Below are positions 17,141 to 26,301 of a stretch of DNA of 64,000 bases, one piece after another. The position numbers were made by a program, and so were the translations under genes. Below the pieces are notes generated by a model that was not told the DNA's origin, made no database searches, and saw nothing but the letters and a program-made list of their open reading frames with translations. Origin of the DNA: an uncultured Phycisphaerales bacterium (lineage in GTDB: Bacteria > Planctomycetota > Phycisphaerae > Tepidisphaerales > Tepidisphaeraceae); the NCBI GenBank assembly GCA_903871935.1, contig CAIQIQ010000145.1:18518-82517 (forward strand), written 5' to 3'. Numbering within the stretch: position 1 is the stretch's first letter; the number at the start of each line of letters is the position of its first letter.

Positions 17141-19858
17141 ATGATTCAATGCCCACATTGTAGTCACGAGATGCAGCTCAAAGGTCCGAAGACCGGCCAG
17201 GTCTACCCCACCTGCCCGCGCTGCGCCAAGCGGTTTGTCGTCATGTTCGACCGAAATGGTGGTGAACCCATTGTCGCGCCTGAAAACGAGTCCTCACAGA
17301 CATCCCGCACGCGCCAGCCAACGCCCATTGCGCCCATTCCCGTCACAGCTGCACCCTCCACCCCCTCCTCTCGCCAGACCATGCGCCCCGAGGCGGTCAA
17401 GCCGAGCGCTGCCGACGCCGACTCATTCGCGATGCGCGACAGCACACCCATGGTCTACCAGCAATCTACCGGCCGAGCCCCTGCCACAACGCAGACCCTG
17501 CGCACGAGCGTCCTGGGTGGCTATGAGCTGCGGCGGCGTCTCGGCCAGGGAGGCATGGGCACCGTCTATCTCGCGCGCCAGATCTCTCTGGACCGCGATG
17601 TCGCGGTAAAGGTGCTGAACAGCTCGTTGGCCAGTGACGCCCGGTTTGTCGCGCGGTTTGTCCGCGAAGCATACGCCGCAGCGCAGTTGGTCCACCACAA
17701 TGTCGTGCAAATCCACGACATCGGCGAAGACCAGCAGAATCATTTCTTCAGCATGGAGTACGTTAAGGGGCAATCGCTGGCCGACCTGATCCGCACTGAG
17801 GGCGCGATTACACCGGACACGGCAGCCGGATATATTCTGCAAGCGGCACGGGGGCTCAAACTGGCGCACGACCGAGGGATGATCCATCGCGATATCAAGC
17901 CGGACAACCTCCTGCTTTCATCGGATGGCATTGTGAAAGTCGCGGACCTGGGACTGGTAAAGCGGGCCGGCGATGCGCCAGACGCGCCGCGAACCCGCCA
18001 GACCACCGCGACCGATTCGGCATCGGCTGGGGCGACGATGGCTCGAACCAGCATGGGCACACCGGCCTATATGGCGCCGGAACAGGCAGCCGATGCCAGT
18101 AGCGTTGATACGCGGGCAGATATCTATTCATTGGGCTGTACGCTTTTCGCATTGCTGACAGGCCGGCCTCCATTTGAGGGCCAGACCGCGGATGAGGTGC
18201 TCGCCGCCGCGGCTCGAAGCGAAGTGCCTTCACCGCTGCGCTACAGCCCAAACATCCCCTCCGAACTTGGACGCATCTGCCGCAAGATGACCGCAAAGAA
18301 ACGGGATACCAGATATGCCAATATTTCCCTGGTCATCCGCGACCTGGAGAACTATCTCGGCGTGGAAACGGCCGGCGATTTCACTCCGCGATCGCAGCAC
18401 ATCCAGGAACTGGAGCGCTGCGTCAAGGCGTACAACGACAGCAACCTCGCCACCATCCGCAAGGTGATCTACTTGGGCACGGGATTCCTGAGTCTGGTAC
18501 TGGTATCTTCTCTGGCCTGGGGCGGATTGTGGTGGTGGGTGGCCGGCGGTATCGGTATGGTCGGCTGCACTTTCTTCTTCTACCAGTTGCTGGTAGAGCT
18601 TTCAGGCCAGAGACACTTTCTCAGTCGAGTACATCAAGTCATCAAGACCGCCACATGGCAACAGTGGGCTCGCATCATCGTGGCCATCTTGCTGCTTGGA
18701 CTTTCGATCATCGCGATGGAGATTGTGCTGGTAAGCCTTGCGATTCTTGTCATGTCGTTTGTCCTGGCCGCCACCGCACGGCTAACCGTGGATCGAATGG
18801 TTACGCGCCAGCGGCATGGCGCCTTCGCGCAGGCCGAGGCGATGCTGCGCGGCTTCCGCGTGCAAGGCCTCGACGAAGAGGCCCTGCGGCGATTCGTCTG
18901 CGAATACTCGGGACATTACTGGGAGGAGTTCTACGAGGAGATGTTCGGCTACGATGCGAAGATCGAAGCCCGCAAACGCTGGGGCCGGACCATTCGCGGC
19001 CACCTGCGCCCGAAGTTCGCATCCTGGCGCGACCCAATCGTGCAGTGGATCAATAAGAAGATCGAAACCCAGCAGATGGAGAAGGAACGGAAATTCCTGC
19101 TTAATGCCCAGATCAAGGGACTGTGCGCCGAGGGCATGGATGAACTGTCGGCCGGCAAACAGGCCAAGCACATGGTCGAAGTTATGGTCGCCCAGGCCGC
19201 GGAAATCCGCGATGAAGCCATGCGCTATCGTGAAGATCCGGCATCCGCCGTGCCTGCCGATCCTGCCAAACTCCAAGCCGTGCAGCGAGAACGCGAGGTG
19301 TTCAACTTCAGCGCCGAACCGGAGCGCGTGCCTTTCCAGCATCGCAGCTATTTTGAGCGCCGTTACGGCGGACCGTTTGACTGGCTGCTTGGACCGCAAC
19401 TTCGCTTTGCGCTGGCCGCGCTTTTGCTGATCGGCTTCCTCACCTGGCAGGTGACCAATCGCACGGCAGCCGAGAACCAGGCCAGCCAAATCCTCGGAGC
19501 GCGCATCGACCCCGCGCTGCAAGACATTACCCAGGCAATCGAGACCCAACACACCATGGAGCAGAAGCAGGTCGTCTATACCCCGCTATCCAAGACGCTG
19601 CCATGGGCTCCCGAGACCCTGTGCGATGCGGCGGGAAGTTGGAATGGCGGAGCGGCCGGCGTCGTGCTTCTGATCAGTTCCTTCGTGCCTGGCACCGTCA
19701 TCGTTGTGCCCATCTATATCGCGGCTCTGATCATGCTCTTTGGCCACCAGACATTCCTGATCAAGGGACTGCCAATCGGCGATCCACCCACGGTATCGCT
19801 GCTCATGGGCCTCAGCCTGGCGCTGCTGACGTTTGTGTTCTCTCGCAGGCCCGCATAG
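17141..19858 (+). CDS. Zinc-ribbon Ser/Thr protein kinase with C-terminal membrane helices
   Basis: 905 residues. An N-terminal zinc ribbon has CPHC (4-7) and CPRC (25-28), then a disordered Pro/Ser/Thr linker. The Hanks-type kinase domain spans about 128-400: GQGGMG (135-140), VAVK with Lys157, HRDIKPDN (249-256), DLG for DFG (269-271) and GTPAYMAPEQ. The C-terminal half carries about five membrane helices split by a large soluble region, the first pair near 445-495. All catalytic residues are present apart from the Phe-to-Leu change in DFG, common in bacteria. Its substrate is unknown. The start chosen is the ATG at 17141; an in-frame TTG lies 33 bases upstream. This architecture is characteristic of planctomycetes. 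Confidence 0.93.
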   Translation: MIQCPHCSHEMQLKGPKTGQVYPTCPRCAKRFVVMFDRNGGEPIVAPENESSQTSRTRQPTPIAPIPVTAAPSTPSSRQTMRPEAVKPSAADADSFAMRDSTPMVYQQSTGRAPATTQTLRTSVLGGYELRRRLGQGGMGTVYLARQISLDRDVAVKVLNSSLASDARFVARFVREAYAAAQLVHHNVVQIHDIGEDQQNHFFSMEYVKGQSLADLIRTEGAITPDTAAGYILQAARGLKLAHDRGMIHRDIKPDNLLLSSDGIVKVADLGLVKRAGDAPDAPRTRQTTATDSASAGATMARTSMGTPAYMAPEQAADASSVDTRADIYSLGCTLFALLTGRPPFEGQTADEVLAAAARSEVPSPLRYSPNIPSELGRICRKMTAKKRDTRYANISLVIRDLENYLGVETAGDFTPRSQHIQELERCVKAYNDSNLATIRKVIYLGTGFLSLVLVSSLAWGGLWWWVAGGIGMVGCTFFFYQLLVELSGQRHFLSRVHQVIKTATWQQWARIIVAILLLGLSIIAMEIVLVSLAILVMSFVLAATARLTVDRMVTRQRHGAFAQAEAMLRGFRVQGLDEEALRRFVCEYSGHYWEEFYEEMFGYDAKIEARKRWGRTIRGHLRPKFASWRDPIVQWINKKIETQQMEKERKFLLNAQIKGLCAEGMDELSAGKQAKHMVEVMVAQAAEIRDEAMRYREDPASAVPADPAKLQAVQREREVFNFSAEPERVPFQHRSYFERRYGGPFDWLLGPQLRFALAALLLIGFLTWQVTNRTAAENQASQILGARIDPALQDITQAIETQHTMEQKQVVYTPLSKTLPWAPETLCDAAGSWNGGAAGVVLLISSFVPGTVIVVPIYIAALIMLFGHQTFLIKGLPIGDPPTVSLLMGLSLALLTFVFSRRPA

Positions 19859-19876
19859 GGCGTGAGCATTCGACAC

Positions 19877-21091
19877 TTACTTCGCATCCTTCAGGAAATG
19901 CTCGAAGAACGCATAGACCTGTTCGTTCGACTCAAGCGTCGGCGAATGGCCGTTGCGCATGGTCATCGCAACGCGGTTCTCGTAGCCGAGGAACTTGTTC
20001 AGCGCGATGCTGTGGTTCAAGGCCGTCCAGTGGACCGGCTGGTCCTGCTCGCCACCTGATACCAGCAGCGGCCGCGATGCCATCAGTGCGTGCAGTTCGA
20101 TCAGGTCGTGGCCAGCCTCGACCAGTTTCTTGTACGCCCCCGTCCGCGGGTTCTTATCACTGACGATGCCCGGGCCGCGCTGTTCCTTGGCCGGCTTGTC
20201 GAACTGGTAGCCGAGGTACCACTGGTCCCAGTAGTTTGCGTTGCCATCCTGCTCGTTCCAGACCACGCCCGGATCCACCCACACAGCGCAGGCGAAGAGG
20301 TCGTTCAGACACGAGGCGAGCATCGACCACTTACCGCCGAACGAATGCCCGACCACGCCAATGTGTTTCGCGTCCACTTCCGGCATGCTCGCCAGCGCAT
20401 TGCCGGCATTGCCCGCCGCGTAGGCCAGGAACGACAGCGGCTGGATGCCGTCGTTGGTCTCCGGGGCGCGAACGTCCTGCCCGCTGACACTGCCCAGACA
20501 CAGCGCCACGAAGCCGCGCCGCGCAACCTGGTAACCGAAGTCCGTACGATTCCACTGTTTAGGGCCCATGCCCGCCGCATCCTCCGAGTTGTACCAGGTC
20601 ACCAACACGGCCGGGAACGGCCCCTTGCCATCGGGCACAAGCAGGTAGTGGTCGCCGACAACCTTGCCGGGGGCGATCTCAAGCTGAATCTTGTGCCGCG
20701 TGAAGTTCTCGACGTGTTCCCTGCCGAGATAATTGATCTTTGGCTTCTCCACCATCGCCGGCCAACGTCCCATGATGCCCTGCCAGTATTTGCGTATCTC
20801 ATCGCGCCGGCGCGGCCAGTCCTGGGGTGTCTTGATCTCGCTGCCATCATCGAACGTCATCACGGAGCGATAGTTGCCAAGCTTGCCTTTGAATTCATCC
20901 GGCGGAGTGAAGAACTGCTTCATGTCCGCCCACGCAACCTTAGCGCCCGGCGCAGGATAGTCAGCGGAAGTGCTGGCCGCGGAGGCGGCGCCATTGCCAT
21001 TCGCCTGCGCGAAACACGAACTGATCATCGCCGTCGCAACAACCGCCAATACAATCGCCGCTGCGCCAAATTGGCCTGCCATATTCATCAT
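19877..21091 (-). CDS. Exported alpha/beta hydrolase (esterase-like)
   Basis: 404 residues. Residues 1-29 form a signal peptide (AAIVLAVVATAMISSCFAQA). The alpha/beta hydrolase core has nucleophile Ser250 in GHSFGG (248-253), an Asp near GGEQDQPVHW and a C-terminal His in MRNGHSPT. The layout resembles dienelactone-hydrolase or acetylxylan-esterase-like enzymes, so it may remove ester groups from a polysaccharide; this is inference. The ATG at 21091 is preferred, having GGAAGGA upstream and the signal peptide directly after it, but a GTG at 21136 overlaps the previous stop (GTGA) and could couple translation. Last gene of a five-gene block. Confidence 0.85.
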   Translation of the reverse strand: MMNMAGQFGAAAIVLAVVATAMISSCFAQANGNGAASAASTSADYPAPGAKVAWADMKQFFTPPDEFKGKLGNYRSVMTFDDGSEIKTPQDWPRRRDEIRKYWQGIMGRWPAMVEKPKINYLGREHVENFTRHKIQLEIAPGKVVGDHYLLVPDGKGPFPAVLVTWYNSEDAAGMGPKQWNRTDFGYQVARRGFVALCLGSVSGQDVRAPETNDGIQPLSFLAYAAGNAGNALASMPEVDAKHIGVVGHSFGGKWSMLASCLNDLFACAVWVDPGVVWNEQDGNANYWDQWYLGYQFDKPAKEQRGPGIVSDKNPRTGAYKKLVEAGHDLIELHALMASRPLLVSGGEQDQPVHWTALNHSIALNKFLGYENRVAMTMRNGHSPTLESNEQVYAFFEHFLKDAK

Positions 21092-21132
21092 CGCTGTCCT
21101 TCCATCACTTTGCTTGTCCTTCTCGCCCGCGC

Positions 21133-22938
21133 TCACTTATGCGGCGGAGCCAGGTACGCCGAGGCATCCAGCCAATGTCGGCGCATAATTGTCGTCTTTT
21201 TGTGAAGCTGCTCAACGATGTTCGCCCCGAGCATGAAGGTGTCTTCCACGTCGCCCGGGCGGACCGCCAGAACCATCCGCTGCTTGCCGCCGTTCTCAAT
21301 CAGGTCCAGCAGGCGGGCGGTGTTGTCCAACTCGTCTCGCATGTACTCGTGGATCAACAGCAGGTCCTGGTCGCCGGTCATACTCGCAACCTTGGAAGGA
21401 ACCTGCGGGCCGGCCGCAAACCGCGCCGCATTGCGCTGGCGGACGATTTGCATCGCGTAAAAGTTGCCGATGCTCCGCAGGATACTTGAGTACATCCGGA
21501 TCGAGATCGCCATTCCGCGGAAAATCGCGGCATCACCCTTGCCATCGAGTTTCTCAAGCACATCCGCGACGCCGTTGAAGCGGCCGCACGCCACCGACAC
21601 CTCGTTCACGCGCGGGTCGGGCGTCTCCTCGTCGGCCGCGCCAGCGCGGAGCTTCCCGCCGTGCCAGTCGAGGTAATCCATCCGAGCTTCCTGGAGGTTG
21701 GGGTTAAACACCTGCGGCAGGAAGTATGCCTCCTCCTCTGGCGTAAGCTTCTCGGGCAGCGCCACCAGCGGGCGGGTGATGTGCCGCATCGAGACCCCCA
21801 CGTAGTTGCCTGTAAATCGCGGCATCGTCGCCTGTTTGTACTTGTACGCCTCATTCAGCGCGATCAGGGCTTCCAGCAGAGCGTCGGCCTGCTTTTCGCC
21901 CACCCATCGGACGCAGAGCCCGCGCAGAAAGCTCAGCCGCCCAATCGTCCCGGCGCAGGGGGCATCGAAGAAGCTCTCGATGATCTCGATTACCTTTTCG
22001 GCCGTCTCGGGCAGCTCGTGGTTGCGGCTGTAGTTGGTGCCCAGACCAATCATGATCTTGCGGACCTTGGATGCCTGTGCCTTCTCCAGAGCGGCGACCA
22101 TGGCCACGGGGTCGAAGATGCCCCGGATGGGGTTGTCGATCACCGGACCAACGCTGACCAGTCGGTCGTCCAAGCCGAGCGAATACATGTGGGCGGGGTC
22201 GATGTTGTGGGGGAATAGATCGCGCTCGGCGCGGGTGAAGTTGGCATGCAGGATGACGGTCTCAAGCACCCTCCCCGCGCCCCGGTTGAAGCCGTTGATG
22301 ATGTTGGCAACGCGCTGGCCGGTGTTGAGGTGCCGGCAAGCGTCGGGGCCATTGGGACCGGGATAGAGGTAATCATTCCAGCAGATTCCGGCGCCGGCGT
22401 CGTTGGTCAGCCAGAAGAGAGTCGTCAGCTCGGGCATCTCTTTGATAAGCTGCGCCATGTTCCACGCGAGCATCTCCTGCCCCTCGGAGCAGTCGCGGCA
22501 GATGCCGAATTCTTCCTTGCGCGAGCGCCGCGGATGATCGAGGCGCGCCCCGCGCAGGTGCGGGTTCCTGGTGAAGAAAGCCTCAGGCATGAAGAACGGA
22601 TCGTGCGTATTGAACGATGCCTTGAGCTTGTGCTTGCGAAGCACGCGCACGCACGCCCGCAACAGGGCGACGTTTTTGCGGATGTAGGCCATGTTGAGGA
22701 ACGGCGCTTCCTTCGGGTGCGGAAAGAACTTCTTATTCAGCACCGGCAGGCAAGCGGTGTACTCGTGCCACGAACTACCGCCTTCGGGGACATCCTCAAG
22801 CGTTTTGCCCGAAAGCTGGCTGACGTTCATCGACACCTCGCCGAATCTCTGCAGCCGCGCTGCGAGGGCTGCGAAAGGCTCGAACTCAGCGGCGCTGCGG
22901 ACATGGACACTGACGTTAAAGGACTTATCTGCGGACAT
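21133..22938 (-). CDS. Large cytoplasmic protein, paralogue A (possible glycoside-hydrolase-like)
   Basis: 601 residues without a signal peptide. It is clearly paralogous to the 609-residue protein encoded at 26302-28131: both have a hydrophobic strand leading to TND at nearly the same position (178-180 here, 177-179 there), a shared TRPLVA segment followed by LTPEEE or LTEEEL, and a common C-terminal HKK-x-x-IM-x-RHW pattern. The alternation of strands and helices before the TND motif suggests a TIM-barrel enzyme acting on sugars, but no catalytic pair can be named. It lies between the beta-helix lipoprotein and esterase genes. Function unknown. Confidence 0.8.
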   Translation of the reverse strand: MSADKSFNVSVHVRSAAEFEPFAALAARLQRFGEVSMNVSQLSGKTLEDVPEGGSSWHEYTACLPVLNKKFFPHPKEAPFLNMAYIRKNVALLRACVRVLRKHKLKASFNTHDPFFMPEAFFTRNPHLRGARLDHPRRSRKEEFGICRDCSEGQEMLAWNMAQLIKEMPELTTLFWLTNDAGAGICWNDYLYPGPNGPDACRHLNTGQRVANIINGFNRGAGRVLETVILHANFTRAERDLFPHNIDPAHMYSLGLDDRLVSVGPVIDNPIRGIFDPVAMVAALEKAQASKVRKIMIGLGTNYSRNHELPETAEKVIEIIESFFDAPCAGTIGRLSFLRGLCVRWVGEKQADALLEALIALNEAYKYKQATMPRFTGNYVGVSMRHITRPLVALPEKLTPEEEAYFLPQVFNPNLQEARMDYLDWHGGKLRAGAADEETPDPRVNEVSVACGRFNGVADVLEKLDGKGDAAIFRGMAISIRMYSSILRSIGNFYAMQIVRQRNAARFAAGPQVPSKVASMTGDQDLLLIHEYMRDELDNTARLLDLIENGGKQRMVLAVRPGDVEDTFMLGANIVEQLHKKTTIMRRHWLDASAYLAPPHK

Positions 22939-22974
22939 GGCAGTCTCCTTGTTGCTTCAGGTCATCACCTGCTC

Positions 22975-25161
22975 TTATCGCATTTCGTACGCACCCAGGT
23001 CAGGCGCTTTCCCCAGCTTCCTCATGCTGTTGATTCCCGGTATGACGACCCCGGCATCTATGCAGGGACTTGCATCCTTGAGCATGTAGTCGCCGACCCA
23101 CTGATCCTTGATCATCGGATCAGCGTTGATGCCATTCTTCATGAATCCAGGGTATTTCGCGTCGATTTCCTTGATGGACTTGAAGTCGCCCCCCTTGCCG
23201 TAGTCAATGTACATCAGCGAGCCCTTGGGGTTGAATGTGAAAAGGTCGTCGTAGTCCCAGTTCATCGGGGATGGGTCTCTGCGCCAGATCTCAAACCCGA
23301 GCTTCTGGCCGACCCAGATATTGTTCTTCAGCGTCAGGTGTATCCAGATCGGACGCTTGACCAGCATCGCATGGCTCTGCGGATCGGTTGTATAAGCCGT
23401 GTTGTGATAGAAGAACATCGGACCTGAACCGACGGTGTCAGCGCCCGGTCCGCCGTTGGTCTTGAATGGATAGCTCCAGTTCCCCTCGCGCGTGGTCGAT
23501 GCGGTCAAACCGCAGTCGGCCAGCACGTTGTAGATGACGAAGGTCGGGCCATCCAGCGCCTGCGCCACCGAAACACCCGAGAGCGATCGCCTCATGTAGT
23601 TCTCAAACACGCGCACGTTCCTGGAGAATCCATCAAGTTCCATAAAGTCGTCGAGGCACCCCAGGATCCGGTTGTGGTAGAAGTCCGTTTCCTGGCTGCG
23701 TGCGTCATCGACGATCCAGGGCGTCAGGTGCACACCGTCGAACAGGTTCTGGATACGGTTGCGGCGAATCACCATGCCGCGCCCGGAATACGAGGCGTCA
23801 ACATTGATTGCCCCGGCTTCGTACGAACAGAGCGCGCCGTCGTTCTTCAGAATGGCAAACGGATAATTGGTCAGGGCATCGACGAACGAACAGTCCTGAA
23901 CAGTCAGGCGATGACTGTTTGCCTTGACCCAGATCTGCGTGTCATCGAAGACGAACTTGCAGTTCTGGAAGAGGATATCCGACGAATTGAACACAAATGC
24001 GCCGGCGGAATAGTCTTCCTTGCCGAAGAACCGTATCTCCAGGCCGTCGAACATGATGTTGTTGCGGTTCTCGAGAATGATGCCCTTGGTCGATCGCGCG
24101 ATATGAACGATGTAATCGGAGATCGGACCTGGCAACGCGGCCACGGCCGTTGTTCCATCGGTGGCAAACGCGGCATCCACGCCGTTCTTGTCGAGCTGTG
24201 GAGCTTCTTTGGCGAAATCGCTGCCTAACCTCGCCAGGTCAAATGCGCGCTTGCGCACTTCCCCGACCGTTCGTAGCGGCAGCGCGCGGATCATCTGGCC
24301 GGTCTTTCTGCTCTCGATGATCAGGTTGTACGACTTGCCTTGGTAAGAGCAGGAGTAGATGTTGCCGCCCTCATCTTTCCACGCTGATCCTTCCATCAAC
24401 GCCGGATTCGATCCATCGAGTACCACTTGCTCATTCCTATAGGAACGGACAACGACCGGCGCGCCGGGCTCCCCGCTCTTTGCGAATTGGAGATCGCCTT
24501 CGTAGTACACACCGCCCCTGACGAATATCGTTGTTCCCGGCTGTACGATACTCAGCGCTTTTGTGAACGTGCGCAGCGGTCGTTCCAGTGTACCGAGATT
24601 GGCGTCGTTGCCCGTCGTGGCGACATATAGCCTCTTCGGCGAGTCAGGCAAAACCGGTTCCTTGCGCGTCTGTCCGCTCTTGCACTCTGTCGCAATGGCC
24701 TGTCCGGTCGAGCGATCATACACCACAACCTTCACCTGATAGGTGCTGTCGGGCTTGAGCCAGAAAACGCTTCCCAGCCAGTTCCTGGTGGCGCCGCTTC
24801 GAGCCATATCATGCACGCGGTCCCACTGGCCGTTGACATTAAGAAACAGGCAAACATTGCCGACCCTGTCCACAGGGATCGACGCGGGCATTTCAAGTAT
24901 CACCCCGGCCGTCTCGAAGTTGCCGTAGAACTCGACAATGGGAGATTCCTTGAAATCAGCCGGCAACGCTTTGCATGGCTCGACAACCATGTCGGGGCGC
25001 GCTGGGAACGGCATGTCATCTTCAGTTCTCCCTTTGGCGACCGTGGAACGCGTCGGTGTCACGGTCGCCGGGGGTGCCGCCTTGAGTCCGCCACAGCCTG
25101 TGAACGAAACGGAAAAGAGCGCTGCGAGCAGAATCGTCACGACGAACACGACTTGTCTCAT
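22975..25161 (-). CDS. Right-handed parallel beta-helix lipoprotein
   Basis: 728 residues. The N-terminal signal VVFVVTILLAALFSVSF leads to TGCGG, a likely lipidation site. After a beta-sandwich-like region comes LYVATTGNDANLGTLERP, the usual entry to right-handed parallel beta-helix proteins, then many short strand repeats (FQNCKFVFDD, IRRNRIQNLFDGVHL, FYHNRILG). The end ASPCIDAGVVIPG with DLGAYE is a common terminal motif of this class. Such proteins include polysaccharide lyases and other glycan-acting enzymes; the catalytic type is not identifiable here. The start at 25161 has AAGGAAGG upstream. The gene sits in the sugar-related five-gene block. Confidence 0.85.
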   Translation of the reverse strand: MRQVVFVVTILLAALFSVSFTGCGGLKAAPPATVTPTRSTVAKGRTEDDMPFPARPDMVVEPCKALPADFKESPIVEFYGNFETAGVILEMPASIPVDRVGNVCLFLNVNGQWDRVHDMARSGATRNWLGSVFWLKPDSTYQVKVVVYDRSTGQAIATECKSGQTRKEPVLPDSPKRLYVATTGNDANLGTLERPLRTFTKALSIVQPGTTIFVRGGVYYEGDLQFAKSGEPGAPVVVRSYRNEQVVLDGSNPALMEGSAWKDEGGNIYSCSYQGKSYNLIIESRKTGQMIRALPLRTVGEVRKRAFDLARLGSDFAKEAPQLDKNGVDAAFATDGTTAVAALPGPISDYIVHIARSTKGIILENRNNIMFDGLEIRFFGKEDYSAGAFVFNSSDILFQNCKFVFDDTQIWVKANSHRLTVQDCSFVDALTNYPFAILKNDGALCSYEAGAINVDASYSGRGMVIRRNRIQNLFDGVHLTPWIVDDARSQETDFYHNRILGCLDDFMELDGFSRNVRVFENYMRRSLSGVSVAQALDGPTFVIYNVLADCGLTASTTREGNWSYPFKTNGGPGADTVGSGPMFFYHNTAYTTDPQSHAMLVKRPIWIHLTLKNNIWVGQKLGFEIWRRDPSPMNWDYDDLFTFNPKGSLMYIDYGKGGDFKSIKEIDAKYPGFMKNGINADPMIKDQWVGDYMLKDASPCIDAGVVIPGINSMRKLGKAPDLGAYEMR

Positions 25162-25183
25162 GATGCCTTCCTTTACGATAGTT

Positions 25184-26212
25184 TTACTTGATGCTGGAAA
25201 CCTTAACCCACTTGCCACCGCTCATGGCGGATTCGCGCATCGCCAGAGAGATCCTCAGCGACTCCAGAGCATCATGGACCGTGACATCGGATTTCCCGCC
25301 TTCCTTCACGATCTTGATCAGCATCGTCGTCGCATCGAAGTGCTTGTGCGTCTCGCGCGGGTCCAGCACCCGGGCAGGTCCGGTGTCGCGGTCGCCCGTC
25401 AGGCGTATGTTGATCAGCCGTGCCCCGGCGCCTTCGGTCGTGCGTATGCCGCCGTTCGTGCCCACCACGGCCGTGTTATCGCCTTTCACCCCGCCCACGG
25501 TATCGAAGATCTGTCCTATGGCGCCGTTCTTGAACCGCAGGTGGCCCATCAGCACCTCCTCCGAGAACTTTCCCGGCACGGTGCTCAGGGTCATCGTGCT
25601 GACCTCTTCGACATCGCCCATAAACCACCACGCTATGTCCACCGTATGGCAGGCGTGGTGAACGATCCAGCCGCCCGATTCCTCGGGCTCGACCACCGCG
25701 CGGTGGCGGTATCCGGCTTCATACACGCCGACGCCCCGGTAGATAGCGCCATCGAATGACAGCAGCCGCCCGAGCTTGCCTTCGTCGATGATGGATTTCA
25801 TCTTCCGCATCGCAGGATCGAAACGCCTTCCATAGTTCACAACTGTCTCGACCTTGTGTTTCTTCACCGCATCGCACATGGCCTTGCCCTGGGCATAGCT
25901 CAGCGCTATCGGTTTCTCCATCAGCATCGGAACCCCCGCCTCCGCGAGCATTAGCCCGTGCTCGGCGTGGGCAACCGTCGTCGAAGTCACCAGCGCGAAA
26001 TCCAGGTCCATCGCCACCAGTTCTCTGGGATCCTTAGACGCCTTAAGCCCAAAGCGTTCCTCCGCCAGCTTAAGCTTCTCTTTGCCGCGGTCGCACACAC
26101 CCACGATCTGCACGTCGTCACCGTACCAGCGATCGAAATTGATTCGGGTAGTGGCCTCCTGACCCATCTCGCCAAATCCGAACACACCGCCGCGATACAT
26201 CTTCGTAGCCAT
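25184..26212 (-). CDS. Gfo/Idh/MocA family oxidoreductase
   Basis: 342 residues. N-terminal Rossmann fold with GFGEMG and the strand VQIVGVCD; the family signature EKPIAL follows. The C-terminal alpha/beta domain has SGGWIVHHACHTVDIAWWF, in which His residues after GG-W resemble the catalytic/metal region of the family. Such enzymes oxidise or reduce sugars, inositols or uronates with NAD(P). The exact substrate is unknown; the position between two paralogous proteins and a beta-helix lipoprotein suggests handling of a released sugar. The ATG at 26212 has GGAGAGAACA upstream and is preferred to one four codons earlier. Confidence 0.9.
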   Translation of the reverse strand: MATKMYRGGVFGFGEMGQEATTRINFDRWYGDDVQIVGVCDRGKEKLKLAEERFGLKASKDPRELVAMDLDFALVTSTTVAHAEHGLMLAEAGVPMLMEKPIALSYAQGKAMCDAVKKHKVETVVNYGRRFDPAMRKMKSIIDEGKLGRLLSFDGAIYRGVGVYEAGYRHRAVVEPEESGGWIVHHACHTVDIAWWFMGDVEEVSTMTLSTVPGKFSEEVLMGHLRFKNGAIGQIFDTVGGVKGDNTAVVGTNGGIRTTEGAGARLINIRLTGDRDTGPARVLDPRETHKHFDATTMLIKIVKEGGKSDVTVHDALESLRISLAMRESAMSGGKWVKVSSIK

Positions 26213-26301
26213 TGTTCTCTCCATCGCCCTAAAGTTGTCTTCCCACTAGATCGAACTGCCAATGATGCCAGAATGCCCCGCGCAAGCAAGAACGATCCGC
26301 T